Below, piece after piece: positions 35,861-45,381 of a stretch of 64,000 bases of DNA. The stretch spans positions 1 to 64,000 of the forward strand of contig NZ_SATR01000026.1 of NCBI RefSeq assembly GCF_004551525.1. Reading direction: 5' to 3'. The DNA is from Vibrio ouci. GTDB taxonomy: Bacteria; Pseudomonadota; Gammaproteobacteria; Enterobacterales; Vibrionaceae. Every line of letters starts with the position of its first letter. Positions within the stretch are counted from its first letter, which is position 1. The notes below the pieces were generated by a model. It saw only the letters and a program-made list of their open reading frames with translations, was not told the origin of the DNA and did not search any database. Both the position numbers and the translations under genes were made by a program.

Positions 35861-37480
35861 ATGTCTGACCCTATCGACCTTGCCGCAGATTACTATCTCA
35901 ATAACTTCAAAAAGCTCACCGAACACGCACTAGATTGGTACGCAGATTTTCTCTCGCCAACTGAGTCAAAGTGGTTAACTCAATTTGACCAACTCGAACA
36001 CTGCGCGCAATGTTTACTGGTTAGGCTGCTTTCTCGCCGAGGGCATTGGTTTCGTTCAGACAAACTCCAATACGCTGAAATACCTAACCTAACTGACGCA
36101 CTTAAACAGCTAGAGATGCGCGGCTTTATCGCAATTAACTCAACGATCTCTGAGCAAGACCTTGGGCGGGTATTGTTAACCAAAACTGAGCTAGTCAGTC
36201 TGTTTGCTCCGCTCAATAAATCATTACGTAAAGAACAACTTGTTGCTGAGTTATCACCGCAGCCCTACTCGGATTTCGACTCACTAGAGTTTGATGTTAT
36301 TGAGTTACTCAGCCCAAACATCATCTCGCTATTACTGACGCTGTTTTTTGCTAATACCCATCAAGACTTGAGCCAGTTCGTCTTGGATGATTTGGGGCTG
36401 CATCAATTTGAAAACTACCCGTTAAGTAAAACAAGGCGCTTCTTTACCTTTCGCAGCGATGTCGACCAACTGTTGCTGCTTGCGGATATACAAAGCCAAT
36501 ACACTGAAGGAGACCGTAAAGATACTCACTGCTTGCTGGCGCTGCTTGAATCACTTCCCAATGAGATAGAGCATCATTACATTGAGCGCAAAAGGCAGCA
36601 TCTTATTAACGACATTGCTCGTGACCTTGAGCGCCTAGAGCAGTACGAGCATTCTATCTACTGGTTTAATCAAACCAAGCTTCCCCCAGCGAAAGAGCGA
36701 CTGGCTCGCATCTACGATAAACTCAACGACATTGCCAGTATGAGTGACGTTGTCACTGGCATGTTGCAGCACCCACACGACATTGCTGAACTCGAAGTCA
36801 CACACAAGTTGGAACAGCGTCTGAAACGCAAGCAAGGTGAAAAAGTACCACGAGAGAAGAAACCAGTATTGTCGGAATACCATTTAGAGCTAGACCTTTC
36901 TTCACAGAGAGTTGAGCTCGCAGTAAAAGCGTATTTTGAGCAACAGGGCTATCAAGTTTTCTACGCCGAAAACATGCTACTCAATGGCCTATTTGGACTT
37001 GCCTTTTGGGATGCGATCTTTGCTCCTGTTGAAGGCGCATTCATCAACCAATATCAACATCGCCCTTTAGATCTCTATCACTCGGACTTCATTGCTAAGC
37101 GAAAAGAGAAGATCGAAGAAGTTTTACACACTATTCAACATGATGGCTTTGACCATCTCTGCTCGATGTATGAGCAGAAATATGGCTTGAGTAATCCTTT
37201 TGTCCATTGGCCTTTGTTTAGCAAAACGCTGCTCGATGCTTGTATCGAATCTATGCCAAAACAATTAATCGCCGAGCTTTTCAAAGTGATGCTGCAAGAC
37301 CTTAAGCTATTTAGAAACGGCATGCCTGATTTGATGCTGTTTAAAGATGGGAATTATCAATGGGTCGAAGTAAAAGGCCCTGGCGATAAACTGCAAGATA
37401 ACCAATGGCGTTGGATAACGCAATTTAACCGCCTAGACATCAATTTCAGTGTTTGTTATGTCAAACACCGTGAAGCATAG
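35861..37480 (+). CDS. VRR-NUC domain nuclease (FAN1-like)
   Basis: A 539-residue protein whose C-terminal domain (about 430-539) is a VRR-NUC PD-(D/E)XK nuclease: NGMPDLMLFK then WVEVKGPGDKLQDNQ holds the catalytic Asp, Glu and Lys. The N-terminal two thirds match bacterial FAN1-type proteins with SAP-like and TPR-like helical regions, including LLVRLLSRRGHWFR. FAN1 enzymes are structure-specific nucleases for 5' flaps and interstrand cross-link repair. The start codon lies 14 bases after a terminator and has no visible Shine-Dalgarno sequence, so translation may be weak. It converges with the LysR gene. Confidence 0.88.
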   Translation: MSDPIDLAADYYLNNFKKLTEHALDWYADFLSPTESKWLTQFDQLEHCAQCLLVRLLSRRGHWFRSDKLQYAEIPNLTDALKQLEMRGFIAINSTISEQDLGRVLLTKTELVSLFAPLNKSLRKEQLVAELSPQPYSDFDSLEFDVIELLSPNIISLLLTLFFANTHQDLSQFVLDDLGLHQFENYPLSKTRRFFTFRSDVDQLLLLADIQSQYTEGDRKDTHCLLALLESLPNEIEHHYIERKRQHLINDIARDLERLEQYEHSIYWFNQTKLPPAKERLARIYDKLNDIASMSDVVTGMLQHPHDIAELEVTHKLEQRLKRKQGEKVPREKKPVLSEYHLELDLSSQRVELAVKAYFEQQGYQVFYAENMLLNGLFGLAFWDAIFAPVEGAFINQYQHRPLDLYHSDFIAKRKEKIEEVLHTIQHDGFDHLCSMYEQKYGLSNPFVHWPLFSKTLLDACIESMPKQLIAELFKVMLQDLKLFRNGMPDLMLFKDGNYQWVEVKGPGDKLQDNQWRWITQFNRLDINFSVCYVKHREA

Positions 37481-37513
37481 CGTTAGCCAAGCCACTTTGC
37501 TCAACTAACTAGA

Positions 37514-38374
37514 CTAGCGAAATTTCTCTCTAAACAGATCAATCAACACTCTGACCTTGTTTGGCAAAAAGGCCGCCGAAGGATAGATAAGCGTGAGGTG
37601 TTGAAGTGGATGTTGTAGCTCTGGCAGCACCTCAACCAGTTCGCCCGATTCCAACGCTGGTTTCGAATGTACTTGCGGCAGTAGTGCAACCCCTGCCCCA
37701 GAAATGGCCATTGAACGAAGTAAATTGAGATCATCCGATTTTAACGAGATTGAAATATCATTTGGGATAAGTTCTGAGTTATAGCGATTGGTCATCACTC
37801 TATGGCCAGCTAAGTCAGCAAGCTGAGTTATTGCCGGGTTAGATTCTAAATAGCTTCTCGATGCCACCAAATGGCTACGATAATGCAGCAGGCTAAATTG
37901 AACGTAGCTGTCGTCCGCCACTTTGACCACACTTGGCAATAGCTGCAAATCAAATGCTTGACGCTTTAGATCGACACTTTCTTGGTGGTTTTCTATCTCC
38001 ACGCAGATGTCCGGAAAACGCTCAGCATAATCAGAAATGATGCTATTAAACGCAATGGATGTCATTAGCGCTGACGGGATCGCGAGCCTGACCGTACCGG
38101 CCAACTCCTTCTGATACTCCTCAACAATGGTTAGCCCCTGTTGAATGTGCTCTAGCGGTTGATTAACCAGCTCAAACAGACGTTTACCATTCTCAGTTAG
38201 CTCTATGTTTCTGGTGGTTCGAATCAATAACTGACAACCAATGGCTTGCTCTAATTCCTGTAGTCGCCGGCTCACTTTAGAACGCTGGAGCTTGTTGGCA
38301 TTCGCCGCAGCGCTAATCCCACCATGTAGAACCGTTTGTGTAAACAGATAAAGATCATCGTAGCTCGCTTTCAT
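37514..38374 (-). CDS. LysR-family transcriptional regulator
   Basis: A 286-residue LTTR. The N-terminal helix-turn-helix (SAAANANKLQRSKVSRRLQELE, within residues 17-40) is followed by a substrate-binding domain starting TVRLAIPSALMTS. AGGACA precedes the start. It is divergent from the HlyD/DUF2955 pair and probably regulates it, as AaeR does for aaeAB in enterobacteria; this is inference from arrangement. Confidence 0.9.
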   Translation of the reverse strand: MKASYDDLYLFTQTVLHGGISAAANANKLQRSKVSRRLQELEQAIGCQLLIRTTRNIELTENGKRLFELVNQPLEHIQQGLTIVEEYQKELAGTVRLAIPSALMTSIAFNSIISDYAERFPDICVEIENHQESVDLKRQAFDLQLLPSVVKVADDSYVQFSLLHYRSHLVASRSYLESNPAITQLADLAGHRVMTNRYNSELIPNDISISLKSDDLNLLRSMAISGAGVALLPQVHSKPALESGELVEVLPELQHPLQHLTLIYPSAAFLPNKVRVLIDLFREKFR

Positions 38375-38459
38375 TGTCCTACTTTTAGCTCATAAGTGTT
38401 CATTCTTGCATTCTACTCGAAGCACAACACTTTCTCTATAATCTCAAGCTTGTTTACCT

Positions 38460-38473
38460 ATAAGGTGCCTTAT
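38460..38473 (+). promoter_or_regulatory. palindromic element over the HlyD-gene ribosome-binding site
   Basis: ATAAGGTGCCTTAT is a six-base inverted repeat with a two-base centre, ending one base before the ATG at 38475. It contains the AAGG ribosome-binding sequence. It may form a small translation-limiting hairpin or be chance. Confidence 0.35.
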
Positions 38474-38474
38474 C

Positions 38475-39542
38475 ATGACCACAGCCGATCAAAAATTCCG
38501 TTTATGGATGCGTACATTAATTGTCCTATTCGTAGTTCTATTTGCTTATATTATTGTCGCCGACCGACAAGTTCCCCTAACAACAGAAAGTCGCGTGCAA
38601 GGCTATGTGGTTCAAATAGCGCCAGAAGTATCAGGCAAAGTGACCCATGTTGAGGTACAAAACAATCAACACGTTAATGCCGGTGATGTGCTATTTAAAA
38701 TTGATGATCGTAAGTATCGTCTGGCGCTTAAGCAGGCTGAACTCTCTCTCGACTCTGCATACGAGAAAGAGCAAACTCTTTATGCTCAACGCGAAGCAGC
38801 ACTAGCTAATATTGCTCGCGCTTCGGCTACTTACAATAATGCACACCGCGAGTACCAACGCCTACAGAAGTTATCAAAGCAAAACCTCGCTTCAAAGTCG
38901 GCGCTTGATAATGCCTTAGCGCAATACCAAGTGACCGGCTCCGTACTTAAAGCTGAGCAACAGAATTTGGTGGTGATTGAAGCGCAGCTTGGCAACGGTA
39001 AAGGCCAGAGCACACCAGTTCAAGTGGCGAAAAACTCGCTTGAAAAGGCCGAACTTGATTTGAGTAACACGCAGGTTTTAGCACCGAAAGATGGCGTGGT
39101 GACTAACCTTCAGGTCGACGTCGGTACGATGGCAAACAGTAATATGCCGTTAGTCACCTTCGTTCCTACTGGCTCTTTATGGGTCGCAGCTGACTTTCGC
39201 GAGAAATCGGTCGCTAACGTTGATCAAGACTATCAAGCCTTGGTCGCTTTTGATGCTATGCCTGGCGATGTCTACCCTTTCACACTGGCGAGTCGTGATT
39301 ACGGCGTCGCGGCAGCTCAGCAAACGCCTAACGGTGCGTTAACCAAAGTTGAGGTCAATAACCGCTGGGTTCGTGACGCGCAACGTACACGTGTCAACTT
39401 AACGACAGAGCAAACCTTACCTTCAGCCCTATTCGTTGGGTCACGTGCCACTGTGGTTCTTTATCCGCAAGAAAGCGTATTGTGGCAATGGTTAGCGAAA
39501 GTACAAATCCGTTTTGCAAGCTGGTTCCACTACATTTACTAA
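38475..39542 (+). CDS. HlyD/EmrA-family membrane fusion protein
   Basis: A 355-residue periplasmic adaptor with an N-terminal membrane anchor (about residues 11-30), a lipoyl-like half motif VQGYVVQIAPEVSGKVTHV, a long coiled-coil hairpin (about 85-190) and a beta-barrel region ending in a Trp-rich C-terminus. It should connect the following inner-membrane protein to an outer membrane channel. The downstream DUF2955 gene starts 11 bases later, so they form one operon. Confidence 0.9.
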   Translation: MTTADQKFRLWMRTLIVLFVVLFAYIIVADRQVPLTTESRVQGYVVQIAPEVSGKVTHVEVQNNQHVNAGDVLFKIDDRKYRLALKQAELSLDSAYEKEQTLYAQREAALANIARASATYNNAHREYQRLQKLSKQNLASKSALDNALAQYQVTGSVLKAEQQNLVVIEAQLGNGKGQSTPVQVAKNSLEKAELDLSNTQVLAPKDGVVTNLQVDVGTMANSNMPLVTFVPTGSLWVAADFREKSVANVDQDYQALVAFDAMPGDVYPFTLASRDYGVAAAQQTPNGALTKVEVNNRWVRDAQRTRVNLTTEQTLPSALFVGSRATVVLYPQESVLWQWLAKVQIRFASWFHYIY

Positions 39543-39553
39543 CGGGTGTTAGC

Positions 39554-40561
39554 ATGAAAACAATGCGAATCTGGTTCGGATGCTCGTTAGGCTTAGCACT
39601 GAGCATGATCTTCGGTTGGTCTTACGGTTTTTTCGCAGTGATGATGCCGCTGTTTGTACTGAGCCGCGCTGATCGTTTCCATCTACCAACATTATTGATG
39701 GTGGTGGTATCGGCCATCTGGACGACGTTACAAGCTACTTTTATCGTTGAATACTTGCAGTTTCACCCGACACTGATGTTCATCGCGGTCGGAATTATGA
39801 TGCTGATGAAATGTATCGCAATGATGCGTCCACAAAGCTACTTGTTTGGCTATATGGGCCTGTTAGTAGGCTCGATTGTTCTCAACTTTGCCAGCTATGA
39901 CTTTATTGATATTGAAGAGTTTAACGTCAACCTATGGGTGATTGTTATTGCTAACATTGCGGTATGTGCCCTCGCCTATTGGCTGTTCCCTGAGCCTGAA
40001 ACTAAGTCAGACATCAGCGAATTGCCGACTACTCCGGTCAAAAGCGACATTGATTATATCAGCCAAGTCGCAATGGGCTGGGTAGTCGCGATGGCAGCCT
40101 TTGTATTATTCCAAGTCGCTGACTTATACGACTCGTTGTCAGCACAAGCGTCGATCCTTATTGTACTGACTCCAATGACGCTAGCCGGCTCTATGGCGAT
40201 TGCAAAAATTCGCATACTGGGCACATTCCTTGGCTGCTTAGCAGGTATGATTATTCAGCTTGTTCTTGGTCGTTGGTTCAGTGAGGGTCTGCTATTTTGG
40301 CTGGCTTTCACTATCGCCGCAGGCCCGTTTTGCCTGTGGATGACAAAAGGACAAGCTAAAGCCGCAATCGCTTTTTCTGCGATGTCTGCGCTTGCGGTTC
40401 CGCTTACTACCTCTCTCGTCCCAGAACAAAAGGATGCCTTTTTCTCTATTTTGTACCGATTTAGCTCGATCTTTGTCGCGGTCACACTGACAGCGATGGT
40501 GATGTGGGTGGTTCATCACAGCATACGTGTGAGCCTACTAAAACATGCCCATCATCAATAG
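39554..40561 (+). CDS. DUF2955 family inner-membrane protein (FUSC-like efflux component)
   Basis: A 335-residue membrane protein of the DUF2955 family. Two blocks of about four to five hydrophobic segments (roughly residues 5-140 and 165-330) are separated by a short hydrophilic loop, related in build to FUSC/AaeB aromatic-acid exporters. DUF2955 proteins are usually paired with an HlyD partner, as here. The ATG at 39554 (ACGGGTG upstream) is chosen over an earlier in-frame start inside the HlyD gene. The likely role is export of organic acids or toxic compounds; substrate unknown. Confidence 0.85.
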   Translation: MKTMRIWFGCSLGLALSMIFGWSYGFFAVMMPLFVLSRADRFHLPTLLMVVVSAIWTTLQATFIVEYLQFHPTLMFIAVGIMMLMKCIAMMRPQSYLFGYMGLLVGSIVLNFASYDFIDIEEFNVNLWVIVIANIAVCALAYWLFPEPETKSDISELPTTPVKSDIDYISQVAMGWVVAMAAFVLFQVADLYDSLSAQASILIVLTPMTLAGSMAIAKIRILGTFLGCLAGMIIQLVLGRWFSEGLLFWLAFTIAAGPFCLWMTKGQAKAAIAFSAMSALAVPLTTSLVPEQKDAFFSILYRFSSIFVAVTLTAMVMWVVHHSIRVSLLKHAHHQ

Positions 40562-40668
40562 ATACCCATTACATATAGTGGCTCCAAAGCAATAAGGCAT
40601 GGTGTTTTATTTGCGAAACGTCTATCCTTTTGACGCATGATAAAATCAATAAAAGAGTCATTATAGTT

Positions 40669-43026
40669 ATGAATTTACGCACCTTTTTTATGCTAGCAGT
40701 GGTCACCCTATTCGCAGGGTGTGCAACCTACGCAGGCTTAAATTACGACCAACTCTTCGGCCAGGAGCAAGTCCGTGAGCGCAGAGTGGATGTATTAAGC
40801 CCTGAAAGTGACTTTTTCTTAACTGATGTGAAACCAATTATTGATAATCGCTGCGTGGTTTGCCATGCCTGTTATGACGCGCCTTGTCAGCTCAAGATGT
40901 CTTCTGTTGAGGGCACCGACCGCGGGGCAAGTAAAGAGTTGGTGTATCAAGGAACTCGCCTAACAGCCGCGACACCAAGTCGTCTATTTGAAGACGCAGA
41001 AACAACAGAGCAATGGCGAGAGATGGGCTTTCACCCAATTTTGAATGAACGAATTCAAAACCCAACCGCTAATATGCAGGCTGGCCTTATCGCTCGTATG
41101 CTTGAGCAAAAAGAAGCGCACCCGTTACCCGATCAGACACAGTTAGAAGGTTTTGATTTCGCCGTTGACCGCAGTCAGGTCTGCCCAACTATCGAAGAGT
41201 ACGATCAGTATGCGCAGGACTACCCGACTTGGGGAATGCCTTATGGTATGCCTAACCTCACAAGTAATGAGTACGCAACGCTGATGGATTGGCTGCAAAA
41301 TGGCGCCATCATGAACAAGCAGATCCCACTGACGCTTGAGCAACAGGCATTAGTGAATGAATACGAAACAGTACTGAATAAAGGCTCGCGCAAAGTTCAA
41401 TTGACGGCTCGCTACATCTACGAGCATCTGTTCTTATCGCACCTCTATTTCTCGGATTTAAACGAAGCGACACCTCGATTCTTCACCTTAGTGCGTTCAA
41501 GCACGCCACCGGGCGAACCAGTTAAGCGTATTACAACACGACGCCCATACGATGACCCAGGTGTTAATCGTGTTTACTATCGCCTGATCCCGGAGCAAGG
41601 CACGATCGTTGATAAAACGCATATGCCTTTCGCATTGAATGAACAACGAATGAGAAACTGGAAAGAGTGGTTCATCGATGCAGACTACCATGTCGCTCAG
41701 CTACCGGGATATGAACCACAGATAGCAGCCAACCCAATGACAGCATTTATTGAACTGCCTGTGAACGCGCGCTTCCAGTTCATGCTTGATAATGCGCAAA
41801 ACACCATCAATGCCTTTATTAAAGGCCCTGTGTGCCGTGGTCAGCTTGCGCTTAACGTTATTAACGATCGTTTCTGGGTATTCTTTATTGATCCAGATAA
41901 GGCTGATCTTCCGGAAATCAACGAGTTCTATCGTTCACAAGCGGATAATTTGAAACTGCCTGGCGAGCTAGAAAGCAATACGTTACCTATTTCAAATTGG
42001 GTCTCGTATTCTCGTCAGCAAGCACGTTACTTAGAAGCGAAGTCTAAGTTTATCAACAAGTGGTTTGAAGGTGGCCAATACCTAACCACAGATGTGCTTT
42101 GGACAGGTAACGGGACCAATCAAAATGCCGCGTTAACGGTATTTAGACACTTCGATAGTGCTTCTGTCGTGCAAGGGATGGTCGGTAAGCCACCTAAAAC
42201 TGCGTGGATTCTCGATTATGCTTTGATCGAGCGTATTCACTATCTACTTGTGGCGGGCTTTGACGTTTATGGCAACTTTGGTCATCAGTTGATTACTCGT
42301 ATGTTTATGGACTTCTTGCGCCTTGAAGGTGAAAGTAATTTTGTTGCCCTACTCCCACGCGATGTTCGCCATGTTGAACAATCGAGCTGGTATCAAAACC
42401 AAAGCTCACAAATGAGTGACTTTTTACAACGCAATGTTAAGCCGTTCGATCAGCCAACTCAGGTTCCTTATCAAACTGACGACCCTAAAGCTGAGCTTTA
42501 CGACATCATCAAAACGCAAATGAGCCCGATATTGACTAACCGTTACCAAATCGAGCAAACCGGGTTTAGTCACAGTAACGAAACATTGCTGCGCTCTATC
42601 GACTCAATTAAAGGGGATGGGCTACTTTATGTCCCTCAAATCGTGATGATGATGATTAGATCTGAGCAAGGTGAGGACCAGTTGTTCACCCTTCTGCACA
42701 ATAATGCCCATACCAATATCTCCAGTTTGTTTGATGAGGAAAGTAATCGCGACCCACACAATGACGATTTAACCTTGGTTCGCGGGGTGATCGGAAGTTA
42801 CCCAGCGGCGTATCTATCTCTTGATGAGAAAGAGATTCCAAAACTGGTCACTATGCTGAAAAATATTAAAACAGAACAAGATTACGTTAAGTTGTTGGAT
42901 ACCTTTGCAATTAGACGTAGCTCTGAAGAATTCTGGACATTCAGTGACCGAGTTCATGCATGGTATAAGGAAAATCAACCTATCGAATTTGGCCTGCTTG
43001 ACTACAATAGATTTGAGAATAGGTAG
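40669..43026 (+). CDS. cti: fatty acid cis/trans isomerase
   Basis: A 785-residue periplasmic enzyme that turns cis- into trans-unsaturated fatty acids in membrane phospholipids, a rapid response to solvents and heat known from Pseudomonas and Vibrio. The N-terminus has a signal sequence with possible lipobox LFAGC. A cytochrome-c-like heme site CVVCH lies near residues 62-66, followed by CYDAPC. The internal ATG at 40669 is favoured over an upstream TTG. It is followed 38 bases later by a small acidic protein gene. Confidence 0.92.
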   Translation: MNLRTFFMLAVVTLFAGCATYAGLNYDQLFGQEQVRERRVDVLSPESDFFLTDVKPIIDNRCVVCHACYDAPCQLKMSSVEGTDRGASKELVYQGTRLTAATPSRLFEDAETTEQWREMGFHPILNERIQNPTANMQAGLIARMLEQKEAHPLPDQTQLEGFDFAVDRSQVCPTIEEYDQYAQDYPTWGMPYGMPNLTSNEYATLMDWLQNGAIMNKQIPLTLEQQALVNEYETVLNKGSRKVQLTARYIYEHLFLSHLYFSDLNEATPRFFTLVRSSTPPGEPVKRITTRRPYDDPGVNRVYYRLIPEQGTIVDKTHMPFALNEQRMRNWKEWFIDADYHVAQLPGYEPQIAANPMTAFIELPVNARFQFMLDNAQNTINAFIKGPVCRGQLALNVINDRFWVFFIDPDKADLPEINEFYRSQADNLKLPGELESNTLPISNWVSYSRQQARYLEAKSKFINKWFEGGQYLTTDVLWTGNGTNQNAALTVFRHFDSASVVQGMVGKPPKTAWILDYALIERIHYLLVAGFDVYGNFGHQLITRMFMDFLRLEGESNFVALLPRDVRHVEQSSWYQNQSSQMSDFLQRNVKPFDQPTQVPYQTDDPKAELYDIIKTQMSPILTNRYQIEQTGFSHSNETLLRSIDSIKGDGLLYVPQIVMMMIRSEQGEDQLFTLLHNNAHTNISSLFDEESNRDPHNDDLTLVRGVIGSYPAAYLSLDEKEIPKLVTMLKNIKTEQDYVKLLDTFAIRRSSEEFWTFSDRVHAWYKENQPIEFGLLDYNRFENR

Positions 43027-43064
43027 AACCGCTTCAGGCACAGGTAACGCATAGGGAGGACACT

Positions 43065-43253
43065 ATGGGTATCGACGATAGCATCAGAGCATTGGAACAG
43101 CAGATATATGTTGCTTGCTCAGAAGGTGATTATGACACCGTACAAATGCTTGAACATCAGCTGGATAGCTTACGCAGTAAAGCGTCCCATCCTTTTGATG
43201 ATGATCCATACGCTCCAGAAGGGAAGCTCTTCCCTGATGACGATTGGTTTTAA
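43065..43253 (+). CDS. small acidic conserved hypothetical protein
   Basis: A 62-residue protein with a strong ribosome-binding site (AGGGAGGA). The N-terminal half is predicted as an amphipathic helix pair (SIRALEQQIYVACSEGDYDT; MLEHQLDSLRSKA) and the C-terminal half is Asp/Pro-rich (DDDPYAPEGK, DDDWF). No signal or membrane segment. It lies just after cti, before a terminator, so it probably shares that transcript. Function unknown. Confidence 0.72.
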   Translation: MGIDDSIRALEQQIYVACSEGDYDTVQMLEHQLDSLRSKASHPFDDDPYAPEGKLFPDDDWF

Positions 43254-43271
43254 CACCACAATTTAACCAAG

Positions 43272-43297
43272 AAAGTGCCCGTCCAAGGGCACTTTTT
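43272..43297 (+). terminator. terminator after cti and the small acidic protein gene
   Basis: A nine-bp stem AAAGTGCCC/GGGCACTTT (43272-43280 with 43287-43295), six-base loop, T tract. Confidence 0.85.
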
Positions 43298-43416
43298 CTA
43301 TCGACATACTTCTGAATAAACCGCGCGCTTTATTCAAAATGCGCACGATTGTTTTGATTTAGATCAGATGTACAACGTATAATCCCCTGCAGAGACAACC
43401 AACTGCTTCACCCCAC

Positions 43417-43464
43417 TTTACAAAGACAAATTTGTCGATATTATCTTCGCGCAAACGTTTGCTT
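43417..43464 (+). promoter_or_regulatory. fhs promoter with PurR operator
   Basis: TTTACA (43417-43422) and TATTAT (43439-43444) are separated by 16 bp. Right after, at 43449-43464, lies GCGCAAACGTTTGCTT, whose core GCAAACGTTTGC is a perfect palindrome and matches the PurR consensus ACGCAAACGTTTGCGT. The operator would cover the transcription start. A second promoter candidate, TTGATT and TATAAT (43354-43383), lies upstream. Confidence 0.78.
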
Positions 43465-43495
43465 AACTTTATTCCGTGTCCACTTCGAGGGTTTT

Positions 43496-45244
43496 ATGCT
43501 GTCTGATATTGATATCTGTCGAAACACACCATTGTCACCGATCACTGATATTGCTCACCATGTAGGATTACTCGAAGGAGAATTCGCAAGCCAAGGGGCG
43601 TATAAAGCGAAAGTGTCGCTAAACAGCCTAGAGCGTTTGCAGCAATGTGATACAGGTAAGTTAATACTCGTCACGGCCATCACCCCTACGCCGCTCGGTG
43701 AAGGCAAAACAGTCACCACTATTGGTCTGGCTCAAGGCATTGCCAAGCTGAATCGAACCGTGACCGCATGTATTCGTCAGCCATCAATGGGCCCTGTCTT
43801 CGGGGTAAAAGGGGGCGCGGCTGGGGGGGGCTATTCACAAGTCGCTCCGATGGAAGAGTTAAATTTACACCTTACCGGCGACATTCACGCCGTAACAGCA
43901 GCTCATAACCTAGCGGCAGCAGCGATTGACGCTCGCATCTACCATGAGCAGCGCAATGGATATGATGACTTTGAAGCACGCAGTGGATTAACCGCGCTAC
44001 GTATTGATGCTAAACGCGTCGTATGGAAGCGCGTCATGGACCACAATGACCGCGCCTTACGTATGGTAACCGTCGGCCATAATGAACCGGGCAAACATAT
44101 CAACGGCTACGAACGTGAAGATGGCTTTGATATCTCGGCTGCATCTGAATTAATGGCAATTCTTGCACTGGCTAGCGACTTAAAAGATCTACGAGCGCGT
44201 ATCGGTAGAATTGTGGTTGCCTACAATCTTGATGGTAAACCTGTCACAACAGAAGATCTGCAAGTTGCCGGAGCAATGGCTGTTAGCATGAAGGAAGCCA
44301 TTGAGCCAACATTGATGCAAACCCTTGAAGGGGTCCCTACCCTTATTCACGCGGGCCCATTTGCTAATATTGCGCATGGTAACTCTTCGATCATAGCCGA
44401 TAATATCGCGACTAAGTTAAGTGAGTTTACGGTGACTGAAGGTGGCTTTGGTTCAGACATGGGCTTTGAGAAAGCGTGTAACATTAAGGCGCAAGTCTCA
44501 GGCAAAGCACCTGACTGTGCGGTAATTGTCGCGACATTACGCGGCCTAAAAGCAAACTCAGGTCTGTACGATCTTAAACCGGGGCAAGCAATACCTGACT
44601 CATTATTCGAAGACGATTCAGACGCGTTGTTAGCTGGTTTTGAAAACCTCAAATGGCATATCAACAACGTCAATAAATATGGCGTGCCTGCTGTCGTCGC
44701 GATTAACCGCTTCCCGCAAGATAGCGATGCTGAACTGCAAGAGCTAAAAGCACTGGTGGAATCTTTGCCGAATAACGTTGAGGTCGCAATCAGCGAAGGC
44801 TTTGCCAAAGGCGGAGAAGGCACATTAGAGCTCGCTGAAAAAGTGATCGCTCAATGCGCTACAGAGACGAGCTTCACTCCTTTGTATCGATTTGAACAAG
44901 CAACAGAAGAAAAGCTGATGGCCGTTGCAGAAGCAGGCTACGGCGCGGCCAGCATTACTCTTAGCGACACTGCAAAACAGCAGCTTAAGAGTTTAAAAGA
45001 GCATGGCTATGACCAACTTGCGGTTTGCTTGGCGAAGACGCCGCTCTCTATCTCAACCGATGGCAGCATCAAAGGAGCCCCGAGCGGCTTTGACGTCTCC
45101 ATTCGTGAGTTAAAACTGTGTGCAGGAGCGGGCTTTATTTACGCTCTCTGTGGCAACGTGATGACCATGCCAGGCTTACCAGAAAAACCGGCGTTTATGA
45201 ACTTAGATCTCGATGACAACGGAAATATTATCGGCCTAAGCTAA
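43496..45244 (+). CDS. fhs: formate-tetrahydrofolate ligase
   Basis: A 582-residue ATP-dependent enzyme that makes 10-formyl-THF from formate and THF, supplying purine synthesis. The P-loop-like ATP site ITPTPLGEGKTVTTIG lies near residues 61-76, and the family signature VKGGAAGGGYSQVAPMEE near 104-121. GAGGGTTTT precedes the ATG. The upstream PurR box fits a role in purine synthesis. Monocistronic, with its own terminator. Confidence 0.96.
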   Translation: MLSDIDICRNTPLSPITDIAHHVGLLEGEFASQGAYKAKVSLNSLERLQQCDTGKLILVTAITPTPLGEGKTVTTIGLAQGIAKLNRTVTACIRQPSMGPVFGVKGGAAGGGYSQVAPMEELNLHLTGDIHAVTAAHNLAAAAIDARIYHEQRNGYDDFEARSGLTALRIDAKRVVWKRVMDHNDRALRMVTVGHNEPGKHINGYEREDGFDISAASELMAILALASDLKDLRARIGRIVVAYNLDGKPVTTEDLQVAGAMAVSMKEAIEPTLMQTLEGVPTLIHAGPFANIAHGNSSIIADNIATKLSEFTVTEGGFGSDMGFEKACNIKAQVSGKAPDCAVIVATLRGLKANSGLYDLKPGQAIPDSLFEDDSDALLAGFENLKWHINNVNKYGVPAVVAINRFPQDSDAELQELKALVESLPNNVEVAISEGFAKGGEGTLELAEKVIAQCATETSFTPLYRFEQATEEKLMAVAEAGYGAASITLSDTAKQQLKSLKEHGYDQLAVCLAKTPLSISTDGSIKGAPSGFDVSIRELKLCAGAGFIYALCGNVMTMPGLPEKPAFMNLDLDDNGNIIGLS

Positions 45245-45266
45245 TCGCTCACCCATACCCAATATT

Positions 45267-45300
45267 AGAGGCTTAACTTGTCAGGTTAAGCCTCTTTTAT
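45267..45300 (+). terminator. terminator of fhs
   Basis: An 11-bp perfect stem AGAGGCTTAAC/GTTAAGCCTCT (45267-45277 with 45285-45295), seven-base loop, T-rich tail. Confidence 0.85.
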
Positions 45301-45381
45301 TTTAAGCAAACGGACAAGTCATGAACTTAGCCCTAAGATCATGTACCATTGAGGTAACACCCTCGAAGAATTGGATTTTTC

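Noticed and set aside
43354..43383. TTGATT/TATAAT as the main fhs promoter
   Set aside because: It is a reasonable promoter by sequence, but the PurR box then lies about 60 bases downstream of its start; the promoter at 43417-43444 fits the operator better. Kept only as an alternative.
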